From Rattus norvegicus (taxonomy: Eukaryota; Chordata; Mammalia; Rodentia; Muridae), in contig NC_086028.1 in the NCBI RefSeq assembly GCF_036323735.1, positions 19,752,501 through 19,816,500 on the forward strand: a DNA stretch of 64,000 nt. Direction: 5' to 3'. Position 1 is the first letter of the stretch. Each line of letters begins with the position of its first letter. The notes below the pieces were generated by a model, which was given only the letters and a program-made list of their open reading frames with translations, was not told where the DNA came from and ran no database searches. A program made the position numbers and the translations under genes. Below are positions 1 to 10,878 of this stretch, one piece after another.

Positions 1-480
1 AACATAGGCTGTCAGATTGGATCTACTATCTGACTTGCAGTCCTTTGTTTCATGGCTCTCAAACACATCTTCTCTCAGAACCTGGACCTAGCTGAGGCCA
101 GTCCTTGGCAGTTGGGTCAGACTCACCTAGATCATTGAGAATTATCTCTTTGAAGGCCTAATGAATGGTAGGTGAAAATCACATCTATAAAGTTTGTACT
201 AACACCTTGGTGAATATTTGATGGAAAGCCTTGTCAAGTCTCAATCATCATAACAGTATAACAATTTGACACTACACATGAGAGACTGGCAAACATTTCT
301 GCAAATAGCCAAGATAGTAAATATTTCAGTCTTTGAAAGCAAATTCAGGGATACTGTGAAAATACTTACATAATGACAGGCATGTAATTCTGCCTTATGG
401 TTGCAGTCAATATCTAGAAGCCAATGTAGGATTGGAAAAGGCCAAGGGTTGAAAGCTTTCCTGCCTATCAACAACTGTGG
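1..480. other. Non-coding, nothing recognised
   Basis: Unique-looking sequence without credible coding, RNA or repeat signals. Confidence 0.6.
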
Positions 481-803
481 TGATTTGAATATGCTTGGCC
501 CAGAGAGTGGCACCATTAGGAGGGGTGCCCTTGTTGGGGGAAGTGTGTCACTGTGGGCAGGACTTTAAGATCTTTATCTTAGCTGCCTGGCAGCCAGTCT
601 TCTCCTATTGCCTTTGGAACAAGATGTTGAACTCTCGGCTCCTCCTGCACCATGCCTGCCTGGGTGCTGCCATGCTCTGGCCTTGATAACAATGGATTGA
701 ACCCTGAACCTGTAAGCCAGTCCCAGTTAAATGTTGTCCTTATAAGTGTTGCCTTGGTCATGGTGTTTGTTCACAGCAGTAAAACCCTAACTAAGACAAT
801 AAC
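481..803 (+). repeat. Rodent interspersed repeat, family X
   Basis: GATTTGAATATGCTTGGCCC start and AACCCTAACTAAGACA end, with GGAACAAGATGTTGAACTC inside. Related copies are at 16578, 16774-17440, 52292 and 56968. The shared terminal TAACTAAGACA suggests kinship with family Y. Confidence 0.75.
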
Positions 804-839
804 TTACTTTATACCATTAATTGCTGTTCTTCCTCATCG

Positions 840-1035
840 TTTATTTTATGTGTGTGGGTATTTTGGCTGCATATATGTTTGTATACTACATGTACACAGG
901 GCCCATGGGGGTGAGGAGAGGGCATCGGTCTTATTGGAACTGAGGTTACAGTGTTTGTGACCTGCTATGTGATTGCTGAGAGCTGAACTGAGGGTTCTCT
1001 AGAAGAGAAGCTAGTTCATCTTTCTAGCCCTTCAG
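840..1035 (-). mobile_element. Diverged B2/B3-type SINE
   Basis: Reverse orientation: TTTTATGTGTGTGGGTATTTTG, then GAGGAGAGGGCATCGGTC, then TTGCTGAGAGCTGAACTGAGG. It is well diverged, with indels in the tRNA part. Confidence 0.7.
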
Positions 1036-1164
1036 TGCATTTTTAAAACTTACTGCTACTGAGCATACCATAGGGTAGCAATGGGGTTTCTCTCAGTTGT
1101 AAGACTAAACTGCCAAAGTCCTAACTAATACTTCTCAATGAATCTCCCATACCCATTAGAACAT

Positions 1165-1167
<3 letters not shown>

Positions 1168-1222
<55 letters not shown>
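1168..1222. repeat. (CA)n microsatellite
   Basis: About 27 uninterrupted CA units. Confidence 0.98.
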
Positions 1223-1225
<3 letters not shown>

Positions 1226-1559
1226 GCCATGATGAGGTTCTAATTCCCCTCTAGAGTTTGACTTTTTGTCTCCTCCGACATTTCTAATCCCATTCTTTTC
1301 CCTATACCACATACACAATCACCCTTAACTAGTAACCAGATAGTACTCTCTGAAGACTCTATGAAGAACATGCCACAAAGTTCTACAGCCTGCATGTTCT
1401 ACCATTCCTCCAGAGAGAATGCGCCATTTCTCCAGATTGGCCTGTTCTCTATCTCCTAAACTGTTCCCATGGTACCTGCAAGAGCCGCGCTCCAGAGCTA
1501 TTCACTTCCCCCAGTCCATCTGGAGGACAACCTTTCTCTTCCTGCAAAGTTCCTGAGTG

Positions 1560-2340
1560 TGGGGCTCTTGTGCATGGGGCGGGGGGTGTCTCCACAGCGA
1601 CCTCTCGCGGGGCTAGGTGCGTGGGTTCGGGGCGAGGGGGAAAGAACTCAGGCAGGGAGGAGGGACTGATTCCACCGAGCCAGACTGAGGCAGCAGGAGA
1701 CTGACTAGCCAGTGAGGGGTGCAGGGGAGCTTCTGGCAGCAATTTCGGGAGAGCAGATCTCTTCCCCAAGCAGTGGTGTTACAGCTCTTATGACAGAAGC
1801 TCTCAGACGATGGGATAATTCCTATACACCTTTAATTCTGACCACGACTCTTAAATACAGTTTTGACAGCTGGTGGCCTGAGAGCTTGGGAAGACCTCAT
1901 TTACACATTCAGGGGGCCTGGTCCTGTCTCTACAACTGATCTATCTTGAGCCTATGTGACCTATGGTCATGTCCTCACCTATGGAGGAGGGGCTTGAGGC
2001 ACTGCCCTACATGACTGGTCTGTCTCAAACCTCTCTACAGGGGTCTTTGGGGGTCGCAGCCACGTGAGGCCCTGATATTCTGGGGGAATAAGAATGAGCC
2101 TGCAGTCTTCGGGGGATTCGACCTATCTCCAACAGGAATCAGGGTACCTTTCACCGCCTGCCGCCCCACAGCTGAGTCTCAATTTTTTGTGTGTGATGAC
2201 ATCACCCTTTTCGGTGTATGATTGGCAACGAGTAAATCCTCACCTAGAGACGTTTATACTGAACAAATCCCAACGCTAGCAGTGCAAGGCAGAACAGGAG
2301 GGTGGCCTCTTGAACAGTCATATTGGGAGTGTCATAGTGT
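1560..2340. repeat. LTR-like / GC-rich repeat segment
   Basis: 1560-1650 is GC- and CpG-rich. 1750-1800 resembles, in reverse, the R region of rodent LTRs (ATAAGAGCTGTAACACC on the minus strand). 1940-2020 shares an 18-bp word and general layout with the insertion at 27482-27763. A gene promoter cannot be excluded, but no coding exon follows on either strand. Confidence 0.4.
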
Positions 2341-2740
2341 TTAACATTTTTTTTGTAATTGCCGATGTTCAACAGTGGAGGGATTTCACCTAAATTCTGC
2401 CCTTTCTGGTTTCTAAATAACTGTGGAGCCTGCCTTGTGACAGAGTCACGGAGGGAGGGTTAGCAGCCATCCTTCAGCCAGAGCACACACACTGGTTTGT
2501 CCCATGCACAGTACTCTCCTTTTCCCCAGAACTGAGTCTACACTCAGCTGGCCCTGCTTCTTTGGTGCACATAATTGCTTTTCTTAAGGTCAAAACAATG
2601 GAACACTACTGGGGCTCGTGTTCCACCAAAAATGGGGAAATAAAAGAGACTAGGAAGAGACATGATAGGAAAGGTGTGCATATGCACATAAGTGAAGAGG
2701 CTTAGATGTCCATTCACGATGAAAGACTATTTCTTTCTTT

Positions 2741-2927
2741 TGTTTTTAAAGATTTATTTATTTTATGTATGTGGATACACTGTAGCTGTCTTCAGACGCA
2801 CCAGAAGAGGTCATCAGATCCCCATTACAGATGGTTGTGAGCCACCATGTGGTTGCTGGGATTTGAACTCAGGACCTCTGGAAGGGCAGTCAGTGCTCTT
2901 ATCTTCTGAGCCATCTCTCCAGTCCCC
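2741..2927 (-). mobile_element. B2 SINE
   Basis: Reverse-complement B2 (GGCTCAGAAGATAAGAGC... to AAATAAATC on the minus strand). The near-perfect duplication GAAAGA(C/A)TATTTCTT lies at 2721-2735 and 2928-2942. Confidence 0.93.
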
Positions 2928-3293
2928 GAAAGAATATTTCTTTACCCTTTATTATTTTACTATTACTTAGCTTGCAAAGTCACAGGTTTCTTCATGGGGA
3001 TTTTAGACACCCTGAGTTTGAGTTGGTTCCCCCCCAAATTCCTGTCTACCCCTATCTCCAAGTTCCTCACTTCCCCCTTTATATCCTTCCATGACCTGTA
3101 ACTACTCCTACTTTGATACCTCATGTGTTCTGTTATCCTTCCCACAAATTTAGCAATTAATAAGTTGCATTTTTCTTGCATCTGAGTGAAATTCCATTAT
3201 GTATGTTTTGCATTTTCATTACCCCTTCTTGTGATGGACATCTAAGATGACCCTAATTCCTTGCTACTATAAATAGAACAACAGTAAATGTGT

Positions 3294-3482
3294 ATCTGGC
3301 TCAGTGGTTAAGAGCATTGACTGCTCTTCCAGACGTCCTGAGTTCAATTCCCAGCAACCACATGGTGGCTCACAACCATCTGAAATGGGATCGATGCCCT
3401 CTTCTGGTGTGTCTGAAGACAACAGCTACAGTGTACTCATATCCATCAAATAAATAAATGAATCTTTAAAAAATAAAAATAA
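3294..3482 (+). mobile_element. B2 SINE inserted in old L1
   Basis: The tRNA-related head (GGCTCAGTGGTTAAGAGC) is slightly truncated at its 5' end. The tail has AATAAATAAATGAATCTTTAAA. TAAATGTG flanks both sides. Confidence 0.92.
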
Positions 3483-3707
3483 AAAAATAAATGTGGACCT
3501 GCAAGTGCCTGTGGTAGGATGTAGAGTCAGTCCCTTGGGTACATGCCCAGAAGTCATATATCTGGGTCATGTGGTAGTTCTATTTTAAGTTTTTGTAGCA
3601 ACTCCAAGCTAATTTCCATAATGGTCACACCAGTTTACACTCCCACCAACAGTGAATGGTGGTTCCTCTTTCTGGAATCTTCTCTGCACTTGTCCTTTCC
3701 TTTCTTT

Positions 3708-3892
3708 TTCTTTTCTTTTTTTTTTTTTTTTTTTTAGATTTATTTATTTAGCTGTCTTCAGATACACCAGAAGAGGGCATCGGATCTCTTTACAGATGGT
3801 TGTGAGCCACCATATGGTTGCTGGGAATTGAACTCATGACCTCTGGAAGAGCAGTCAGGTGCTCTTAACTGCTGAGCCATCTCTCCAGCCCC
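3708..3892 (-). mobile_element. B2 SINE inserted in old L1
   Basis: Full reverse B2 with a long T tract on the plus strand. The duplication GTCCTTTCCTTTCTT lies at 3692-3706 and 3893-3907. Confidence 0.94.
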
Positions 3893-3960
3893 GTCCTTTC
3901 CTTTCTTGATGGTAGCCATTCCGGGTGAGATGGAATCTCCATGTAGTTGGAATTTGTGGT

Positions 3961-5343
3961 AAAATGGATTATATTAAGCACGGTCCAAACGAAGAAAGAG
4001 CACTCCTTGATCTTTCGTCATGAGCACAGACCGAGTGTGCTGGCTAACTTAAGTTCCCTACCTAGTCCTCAAATGAGTACATGGATTCTTGACCTCTGGT
4101 GGATGTACTGGAAATGAGGGAGAACAATATATTTTTGTCTACTGGGGCATATTTGTTTTGGGCGAGAAGCCTACTCAGTCAGGTCGTCTTGTTCTGGGCC
4201 TCTTACAATCCTTGTCTTCTAGGAGGGAAAGGATGCACACACAGAGACACAGTTTAAGCCGAAGTTTATTTAATAAAGCAAATTATTTTAATCAAAGACA
4301 GGTTGGAAACCTTGAAGTGTGGTGGAAGCATAGTGAGTTCTGCGTGGTGGATTTTTAAAGACGATTCTGTGAATAGTCGGAAAGTATGAGCAATCTTCAC
4401 GGAGTTCATTTAAGTACAAATGGGCATTCTGATTGACAGAAGACACAGCTACTTAGACACGGCTGGAGTTTTCTTGGTTACCTGGAAACGAACTCCTTTG
4501 TGAGCCTGTTTAAAGCCCACATGGATTCGATGGTTCAGATAACTGAGACTATCACGGAAGCTCTGGCCAGGGCTTTACAATAGGACTGGCAGGCATTGCT
4601 AGCAGAAAACAAGATGTGGGCTGTCAGCTGGACTCCCTTCCCACTACTCCACCATTCACATTTATGCTCCTCTGACATCCTACAAGTGTACAAGGTATGT
4701 ATTCTGGAGCAAACAAATTTCAAGGGCCACAGATGCCTCGGTCCTGGAGGAGTCACCCCAGAGCAGGAGGAGTCACCCCACAGCAATCGCATGTGCAGAG
4801 GAAGGCCTAAAGCTCATGAGCCAGCTTCCGTGTTCTGATCAGAATCCTCCCACCACATGGGCTGATCTCCTTCCCAAGAGGCCCAGCACACAAGTCTGTG
4901 TGCGCTCCATGCTGTAACTGTTAGCTTTCTGAACCTTCATTCCCTGTCCCTTACTCCCAAGCTGATACCCTTTGATCCTCATTTATTGAGAATCCATCTT
5001 GTGAAAAGCCAGTTAAGGTAGTAAGGTTCTATCTTAGGGAACAATGACAGCCCTGTTCTCATGAATGTGGCAGCAGAGCGGTGGGAAAGCAACATGTGTT
5101 AAGTAAGGCTAAAGAAAGCAGAGTAGAAATATGACAGGGTGTCCTGACATGAATGGAAAAAGGAGAGGCCAGGGAACCGCTCTTTGAGGAAGTGATATTC
5201 AAGAAGTGATTTAAGAAGTGATACCTGGGAGGTGGATGACCGGGAGGTGAGCCACACATATAAGAGTCCTGGTGGTAAAACAAGATTAGAGCACTTGAGG
5301 ACCAGAAAGGAGCTAGCTATTGTTATGGGAATGTGACAGGGCA
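3961..5343. other. Non-coding, nothing recognised
   Basis: Only a short 20-bp-spaced direct repeat (GGAGGAGTCACCCCA at 4747 and 4767) stands out. Confidence 0.55.
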
Positions 5344-5925
5344 GCAGTTCTCAACCTATGGGCAGGGTTCTTATATCAGATAATCCTGCATCTCAGATAT
5401 TTACCTTCCAGTTCTTAACAATAGCAAAATTACCATTGTGAAGTAGCAATGAAATAATTTTTCAGTTGGGAGTTATATTGGCTGGTTCTGTGTGTCAATT
5501 TGACGAAAGCTGGAGTCATCACAGAGAAAGGAGCCTCCCTTGAGAAAACGCCTCCAGGAGATCCAGCTGTAAGGCATTTTCTCAATTAGTGATCAGTGGG
5601 GGAGGGCCCAGTCCATCTTGGGTGGTGTCATTCCTGAGCTGGTAGTCCTGGGTTCTATAAGAAGGCAGGCTGGGCAATTCAGGTGAAGCACCCTTCCATG
5701 GCTGCTGCATACGCTCCTGCCTCCAGGTTCCAACCCTGCTTGAGTTCCTGTCCCGACTTCCTCCAATGGTGGATTGTGATCTGGAAGTATAAGCCGAATA
5801 AACCCTTTCTTTCCCCAACTTGCTTTTTGGCCATGGTGTTTCATGGAAACAATAGGAACCCTAACTAAGACAGGATGAACTTAAAGGGTCGCAGCACCAG
5901 GAAGGCTGAGAACCACTGCTGTATA
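5344..5925 (+). mobile_element. Rodent hAT-type element (URR1-like), split
   Basis: The left end GCAGTTCTCAACCTATGGG and right end GGCTGAGAACCACTGCTG are the inverted termini typical of Charlie-type hAT relics. About 400 bp of another repeat (family Y, 5473-5872) is inserted in the middle. Only the ends and the short AT-rich core remain; no transposase. Confidence 0.75.
5473..5872 (+). repeat. Rodent interspersed repeat, family Y
   Basis: Starts GGCTGGTTCTGTGTGTCAAT and ends AACCCTAACTAAGACAG, with GGTTCTATAAGAAGGCAGGC and AATAAACCCTTTC inside. Four copies occur in the window (here, 7577, 19464, 42540). The repeat class is not assigned. It is nested within the hAT relic. Confidence 0.8.
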
Positions 5926-6207
5926 GTCTTGAAGGCCACAGGGGAATTTGAGGCTCACCCTAGGCACTGGAAAGTAAAAATGATGCTGGTGGGCCTCGCT
6001 GCTGGGCTCACAGCTCTAGTGAAGAGGAACACTTTCTCAGAACCTGAGAAAAGGCCACTCCTACCCTGACGGGTCAAGACAAAAGCAAGCCCTTAGATAA
6101 GTAGGTGTGACCACTTACTGTAAGCACTGTGTGGATGAGAGAACTGCCAGATATCACCCTGCCTGGAGAATGTGATGAATGCCAACTGAGAAAACAAGCA
6201 AGGTCAA

Positions 6208-6362
6208 CAGGTGCAAGGGTTCAAACCTTTACTCCCTGCACTCGGGAGGCAGAGGTAGGTGGACCTCTGTGATTTGAGGCCAGTCTGGTTCACATAGTAA
6301 CTTACAGACCAGCTAGGGTTACACCGTGAGACCCTGTCAAAAAGATTGGAAAAAAAAAAAAA
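6208..6362 (+). mobile_element. B1 SINE
   Basis: 7SL-derived body (CACTCGGGAGGCAGAGGTAG; TTTGAGGCCAGTCTGG) with A13-type tail. The head is mutated (TGCAAGGGTTCAAACC). Confidence 0.9.
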
Positions 6363-6462
6363 GTCAAGTTCAACTTTAACCTCATTCTAGTAGTCTTCCA
6401 CTGGGACTTGATTTTTTTTTAAATATATTGTCCTGGAATTAACTCTGTTTTGTTGTTGTTTT

Positions 6463-6463
<1 letters not shown>

Positions 6464-6553
<90 letters not shown>
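6464..6553. repeat. (CT)n(TG)n microsatellite
   Basis: CT run with one GTTT interruption near 6506, then a short TG run, fused to the tail of a B3 SINE. Confidence 0.97.
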
Positions 6554-6745
6554 TTAGCTGCATGTATGTATGTGCACTATGTACATGCTTAGTGCCCAAG
6601 GAATCCAGAGGAGGGCATCAGGTCTCCTAGAACTGAAGTTGAGAATGGTCGTAAGCCACCTCAGGGACGCTGGGAATGGAACCTGAGTCCTCCGCAAGAG
6701 CAACGAGTGCTCTTAACAGCTGAGCCATGTCTCCAGACCCCTTAT
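6540..6745 (-). mobile_element. B3-type SINE
   Basis: Reverse B3/B2: AGAGGAGGGCATCAGGTCTC in the middle and GTGCTCTTAACAGCTGAGCC at the head. The tail is fused to the (CT)n(TG)n tract. Confidence 0.8.
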
Positions 6746-6945
6746 TTTTTATTTATATGTATGTCTGTGTGAGTGAATGCCATGGATAAGTGTAGGGTAC
6801 TCACAGAAACCAGAGGACGTCATTGGAGTCTCTGGAGATGGGGGTGGGGTATAGGCAGTTGTGGACCTATGTGTCGGGGCTGGGAACAAAACTCAAGTTC
6901 TCTGGAAGAGCTGCTGAGTCATCTCTCTTGCCCTGCCATGCTTTC
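6745..6945 (-). mobile_element. Diverged B3-type SINE
   Basis: A second, older copy adjoins the previous one (AGAGGACGTCATTGGAGTCTC; CTGCTGAGTCATCTCTCTTGCC). It has several internal indels. Confidence 0.65.
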
Positions 6946-7576
6946 TTAAGGACAACCCTACATCATATAAAAATTAAATCCTATAATAAAGTCCCTTTAA
7001 CAAACCTCTGCTCAGATACCCAGGTTCTCTGTAGTCTGTAGTGACCAGCAATAAACCCTACTCTTTCTATGACTGGCATACTCCAGGTGGTCTTTGAGTA
7101 GAGAACAGGGCAAATGGCACCGGAAGACTGTGGACAGTTCTACTGAGACCGTCTCTGAAATGTGTCTTTATTTCATGATTGCACCCCACCACCTAGGTCC
7201 AATCCATAGTCGGCAGTCCCTGGATGCTGAGAGACCTTTAACTGGTCTTACCATGTCTACTCCTGAGCTATGAGGTTGATTTTCCAATGACAAAAGTAAT
7301 GGTTCTTATTTACTATTTCGCTTTTTGAATTTCCCATGGTCCAAAAAAATATTAAATAGAAAATTTCAGAACAATACAATCTGCAGGGGCAATATAATTT
7401 CTTAAAAAAAAAACCAAACAAACGAAGGAACAAACCAGTTGCAATAGCTCCCCACTCCTTTACCTGACTAAGATGAGTACCTGAAGCTGAGCTCCACGTG
7501 CTGCCTGTTTCCTGTTTCCTGTAGTGATAAAGCAGAGCATCCAAGTCAATGTGGCTTCCCATGCCTTCTCCCTCTG
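6946..7576. other. Non-coding, nothing recognised
   Basis: No repeat body or coding signal. Confidence 0.55.
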
Positions 7577-7973
7577 TACTGGCTGGTTTTGTGTGTCAAC
7601 TTGACACAGGCTGGAGTTATCACAGAAAAAGGAGCCTCAGTTGTGGAAATGCCCTCATGAGGCTGTTGTAAGGCATTTTCTCAACTAGTGGTCAAGGTGG
7701 GAGGACTCAGCCCATTGTGGGTGGTGCTGGCCCTGGGCTGGTGGTCTTGGGTTCTATAAGAAAGCAGGCTGAGCAAGCCAGGGGAAGCAAACCAATAAGA
7801 AACATCCCTCCATGGCCTCTGCACCAGCTCCTGCTTCCTGACCTGCTTGAGTTCTGGTCCTAACTTCCTTGGGTCATGAACAGCAGTGTGGAAGTGTAAG
7901 CTGAATAAACCCTTTCCTCCCCAACTTGCCTCTTGGTCATGATGTTTGTGCAGGAATAGAAACCCTGACGAAG
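7577..7973 (+). repeat. Rodent interspersed repeat, family Y
   Basis: Same layout as the copy at 5473, with better-preserved TGTCAACTTGACACAGGCTG and CTTGCCTCTTGGTCATGATG. It carries AATAAACCC, a potential polyadenylation signal if transcribed on plus. Confidence 0.8.
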
Positions 7974-9520
7974 ACCCCCTCCAAGCCGCCATTACATCAC
8001 ATTAGTATTCTCAACCATTAGGAAGTAAACCAAGGCTTACCTGAACACAAGCATTGCAGTATCACAACCCTAAAACTGATACCCAAGATAGCTATGGAGT
8101 GACTCCTGGGTAGACTGTGTACACCGTGTAGATAGATATGCTGTGCAGGACAACACGCATCCCACTCGGGACAATGAGCTAACACACAACTTCAGCGCGC
8201 TACTCAAAAGAACAACAGCACACAACTGAAAACCTACAGATTGCATAGTGCTGAAAGCTTCTATTTAATGCTTTTGGACGGTGGATAACCCGGAGTGAAG
8301 TAATCAATTAAGAAGCACTATTTTTATCACTGGAAAGCACACTTCGTAGCTCAAGAGTTGGTGTGACACGAACAGTTAAAGGTGACAAATATAGTCAGAC
8401 AACCCAAATAAAGTCAGCTAAGACAAGATCAAAATCCATCTCCTTTCTGCCTGTCAGTAATACCTTCCTCCATACGCTTTGGAGGAAAATTGCTATGGGC
8501 GTCTTCTTTTTGCCTTTATAACCTATTTGACCTTCGGACTTCAGATTCTGAAGATTAAGTTTGAAGATACGCTACACACTATCTCTCACTAAAAATGCTC
8601 CAAATGAGAAACGTGAACGATTGTTTTTAAATGTTCATACCATTCACACAGACAGGAGGAGATTTTTGTTTGCCTTTAAAATAAGGTCTTACTGTGGCTC
8701 AGGCTGGCCCAGAACCTGTGCCCATCTTTCGGTTCTTCATATTCCCAGTTGCTCCGCTGACAGGATCAGCATTTAGATGGGTCCCAAATCTAAACAGAAA
8801 ATACATTCATGTTCCATGTACAGACAATTTCAGGGTAACACTCTACAGTGAGTTTAGTACGCTTGGGCTCTGCTGCCTGACATCAGGTGTGGACTTGCTA
8901 CTTGTTCCTCTACCAACACCCGAAGTTTTACATCTTGGATTATTTACCTGGGGTTTTAAACTTTCTGATTAAGGGTGTTCAACATGTCCGGTAGATCCCT
9001 TTCCCCCAGTTTGGTGTGTTGCCACATAGTTAGCCCCCTCTGTCTTCTGCCTGGCTTTGTAGAGGATCAGAGTCAAGGGGTTTGGCAGTTGTAAACTTGT
9101 TTCTCTTCCCTTCGCAGAAAAATAGCTTTAGTTATCTTTGCCTATGGAAGTCATGAAAATCTAGAGCATTGTTTCCAAGGTTCTTTGTTCAAGGGCACCC
9201 CCTTCTGTCAGTACATCGAAGTACAGTCTTTAATAAATAGTTTTGTTGACCATGGCGGGGACCTTGAGATGTTGAGGTTCAGGGTCCTCTCTGGTCTTGG
9301 TCCTCTGTTCCCAAGGTTATTAGGATGCTGATAAATCTCTGACCTGCAGATCACTTGGGCAGGACTATGGACTGAGTGCCCCTCCTTCCTCTGTTGAAGT
9401 CCTAACCCCCAATGAATAGCATTAGGGAGTGGGACCTTCGGATGTAACCTCCTGAATGGAATTACTGACTGAAGAGCGGTGAGCTAGCTAGTTCTCTCTG
9501 CCTCAGTCTCTTTGTCTGTC
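7974..9520. other. Non-coding, mostly unrecognised
   Basis: Apart from the B1 scrap at 8670, no feature was supported. Confidence 0.55.
8670..8730 (-). mobile_element. Short B1 fragment
   Basis: AATAAGGTCTTACTGTGGCT then CAGGCTGGCCCAGAACCTG is a partial, diverged reverse B1. Confidence 0.5.
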
Positions 9521-9540
9521 ATCCTGTCTTTTTCTTTTTT

Positions 9541-9645
9541 TCTTTTTTTTTTTTTTGGTTCTTTTTTTCGGAGCTGGGGACCGAACCCAGGGCCTTGTGC
9601 TTCCTAGGTAAGCGCTCTACCACTGAGCTAAATCCCCAGCCCCAA
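9541..9645 (-). mobile_element. ID (BC1-derived) SINE
   Basis: Complete tRNA-Ala-like ID body with internal A box (TAGCTCAGTGGTAGAGCG on the minus strand) and B box, T-rich tail on the plus strand, and a perfect 16-bp target duplication ATCCTGTCTTTTTCTT (9521-9536 and 9646-9661). Confidence 0.97.
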
Positions 9646-9724
9646 ATCCTGTCTTTTTCTTTCCCTTCCTCTCTCCTTCTCTCTCAACATGTAAAGTCAT
9701 GTTATTGATTTGAGATCTCCCTTT

Positions 9725-9912
9725 AAAAATTATTTTTATATATAAGGGTATGTTGTCTACACCACATGTGTGCCTATAGGGTACCCGCAAAGGCCAGAAG
9801 CAGATGTCAGATCCCCCAGAGCTGGAATTACGGATAATTGTGAAATGCCTTGTGGGTGCTGGGAATGCTGGTCCTAACCTGCTCTAACCCACCAAGCCTT
9901 CTCTCTAGCACA
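9725..9912 (-). mobile_element. Diverged B3-type SINE
   Basis: Degenerate reverse copy: GGCCAGAAGCAGATGTCAGATC, then GGTGCTGGGAATGCTGGTCC, then CACCAAGCCTTCTCTCTAG. Confidence 0.65.
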
Positions 9913-10515
9913 AGAACTTTCTCTTTAAACGCAAATATTCGCTGCTGTCGGTTTCCCCTGGAGCATTTTTGGTGTGTTATAGCTCCTGGTTTTAATATTT
10001 CCTCTTTCATTCATCTTAAAGCATTTTTAAATTCTTCTTTGAAGCGCTTCTCCGGTGATTTCTTCCTGGATTCAGTGGTTGGTGGCTCTTGCTTTATTTC
10101 TACACGAAGCAGTTAGAGTTGTGATGCACCTGACCTAAGTGCCCACATCCATCTGACCGATTTCCTTCTGCTCTGCTTACTGTTGTCAGCCCTCTGTCAC
10201 TTTCACGAGGTTCCATAAGGCAGATTCTTCTCTCTACAAGTCCTTGCCAGTCAACTGACTGATTGTATGGGACAAATGGACTTTTGGATCCGTGGCCCTC
10301 TTTAGGATTTTTCTCAGATGTTGCTGGGACTGAACCTCTATCTAAGAAAGGCTGTGAATATGTACCTATGCGTTTTAGGAATGAAAAAAGGGGGAGGAGT
10401 CATAAGATCAAATCAAACGTGGGTCCTTGTGAGAGAGGAGGAGGCTGAATAAGAGCTACTGTTTTGCAGATTTAACTTTGGGTGTACATCTTATCGCTAC
10501 GCAAAATGGAGATTT

Positions 10516-10740
10516 GTGAGACTGGAGAGATGGCTTAGTGGTTAAGACACTGTCTGCTCTTCCAGAAGACCCAGTTTCAGTTCCTGCACCCACATGGCAG
10601 CTCACAACCGTCTATAACCTCAGTTCCAAAGGCACCTGGCATCCTCTTGTGGCTTCCATTGACACTGCACGGACGTATGTGCAGGTAAAATGCTCATATA
10701 TGTAAAATAAACATAAACAGAATCTCAAAAATACAAACAA
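10516..10740 (+). mobile_element. B3/B2-type SINE
   Basis: Starts GACTGGAGAGATGGCTTAGTGG and continues through the tRNA-like head to CCACATGGCAGCTCACAACC. The tail is AAATAAACATAAAC. Confidence 0.85.
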
Positions 10741-10828
10741 GATATTTTTAAAAGTAACAGCTAAACACTATGCCCAGTGAAAGTCGCCCAGGTCTTACAT
10801 TTTCTACCGAGGTTAGATTTGAGTATAT

Positions 10829-10831
<3 letters not shown>

Positions 10832-10876
<45 letters not shown>
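10832..10876. repeat. (AT)n microsatellite
   Basis: About 22 AT units; self-complementary, likely to extrude a hairpin. Confidence 0.97.

Positions 10877-10878
<2 letters not shown>

Larger units (their letters stand above)
2960..3960 (-). mobile_element. Old L1 fragment split by two B2 elements
   Basis: The minus strand carries late L1 ORF2/3' sequence (GGTGTGACCATTATGGAAAT; AGGATGTCCATCACAAGA-like). B2 insertions at about 3294-3482 and 3707-3892 split it, and the L1 resumes at CTTGATGGTAGCCATTCCGG. The outer limits are approximate. Confidence 0.65.

Noticed and set aside
1121..1318. CRISPR-like or other spaced repeat array
   Set aside because: The regular pattern here and at the other arrays is simple dinucleotide or minisatellite DNA with no unique spacers, in a vertebrate genome.
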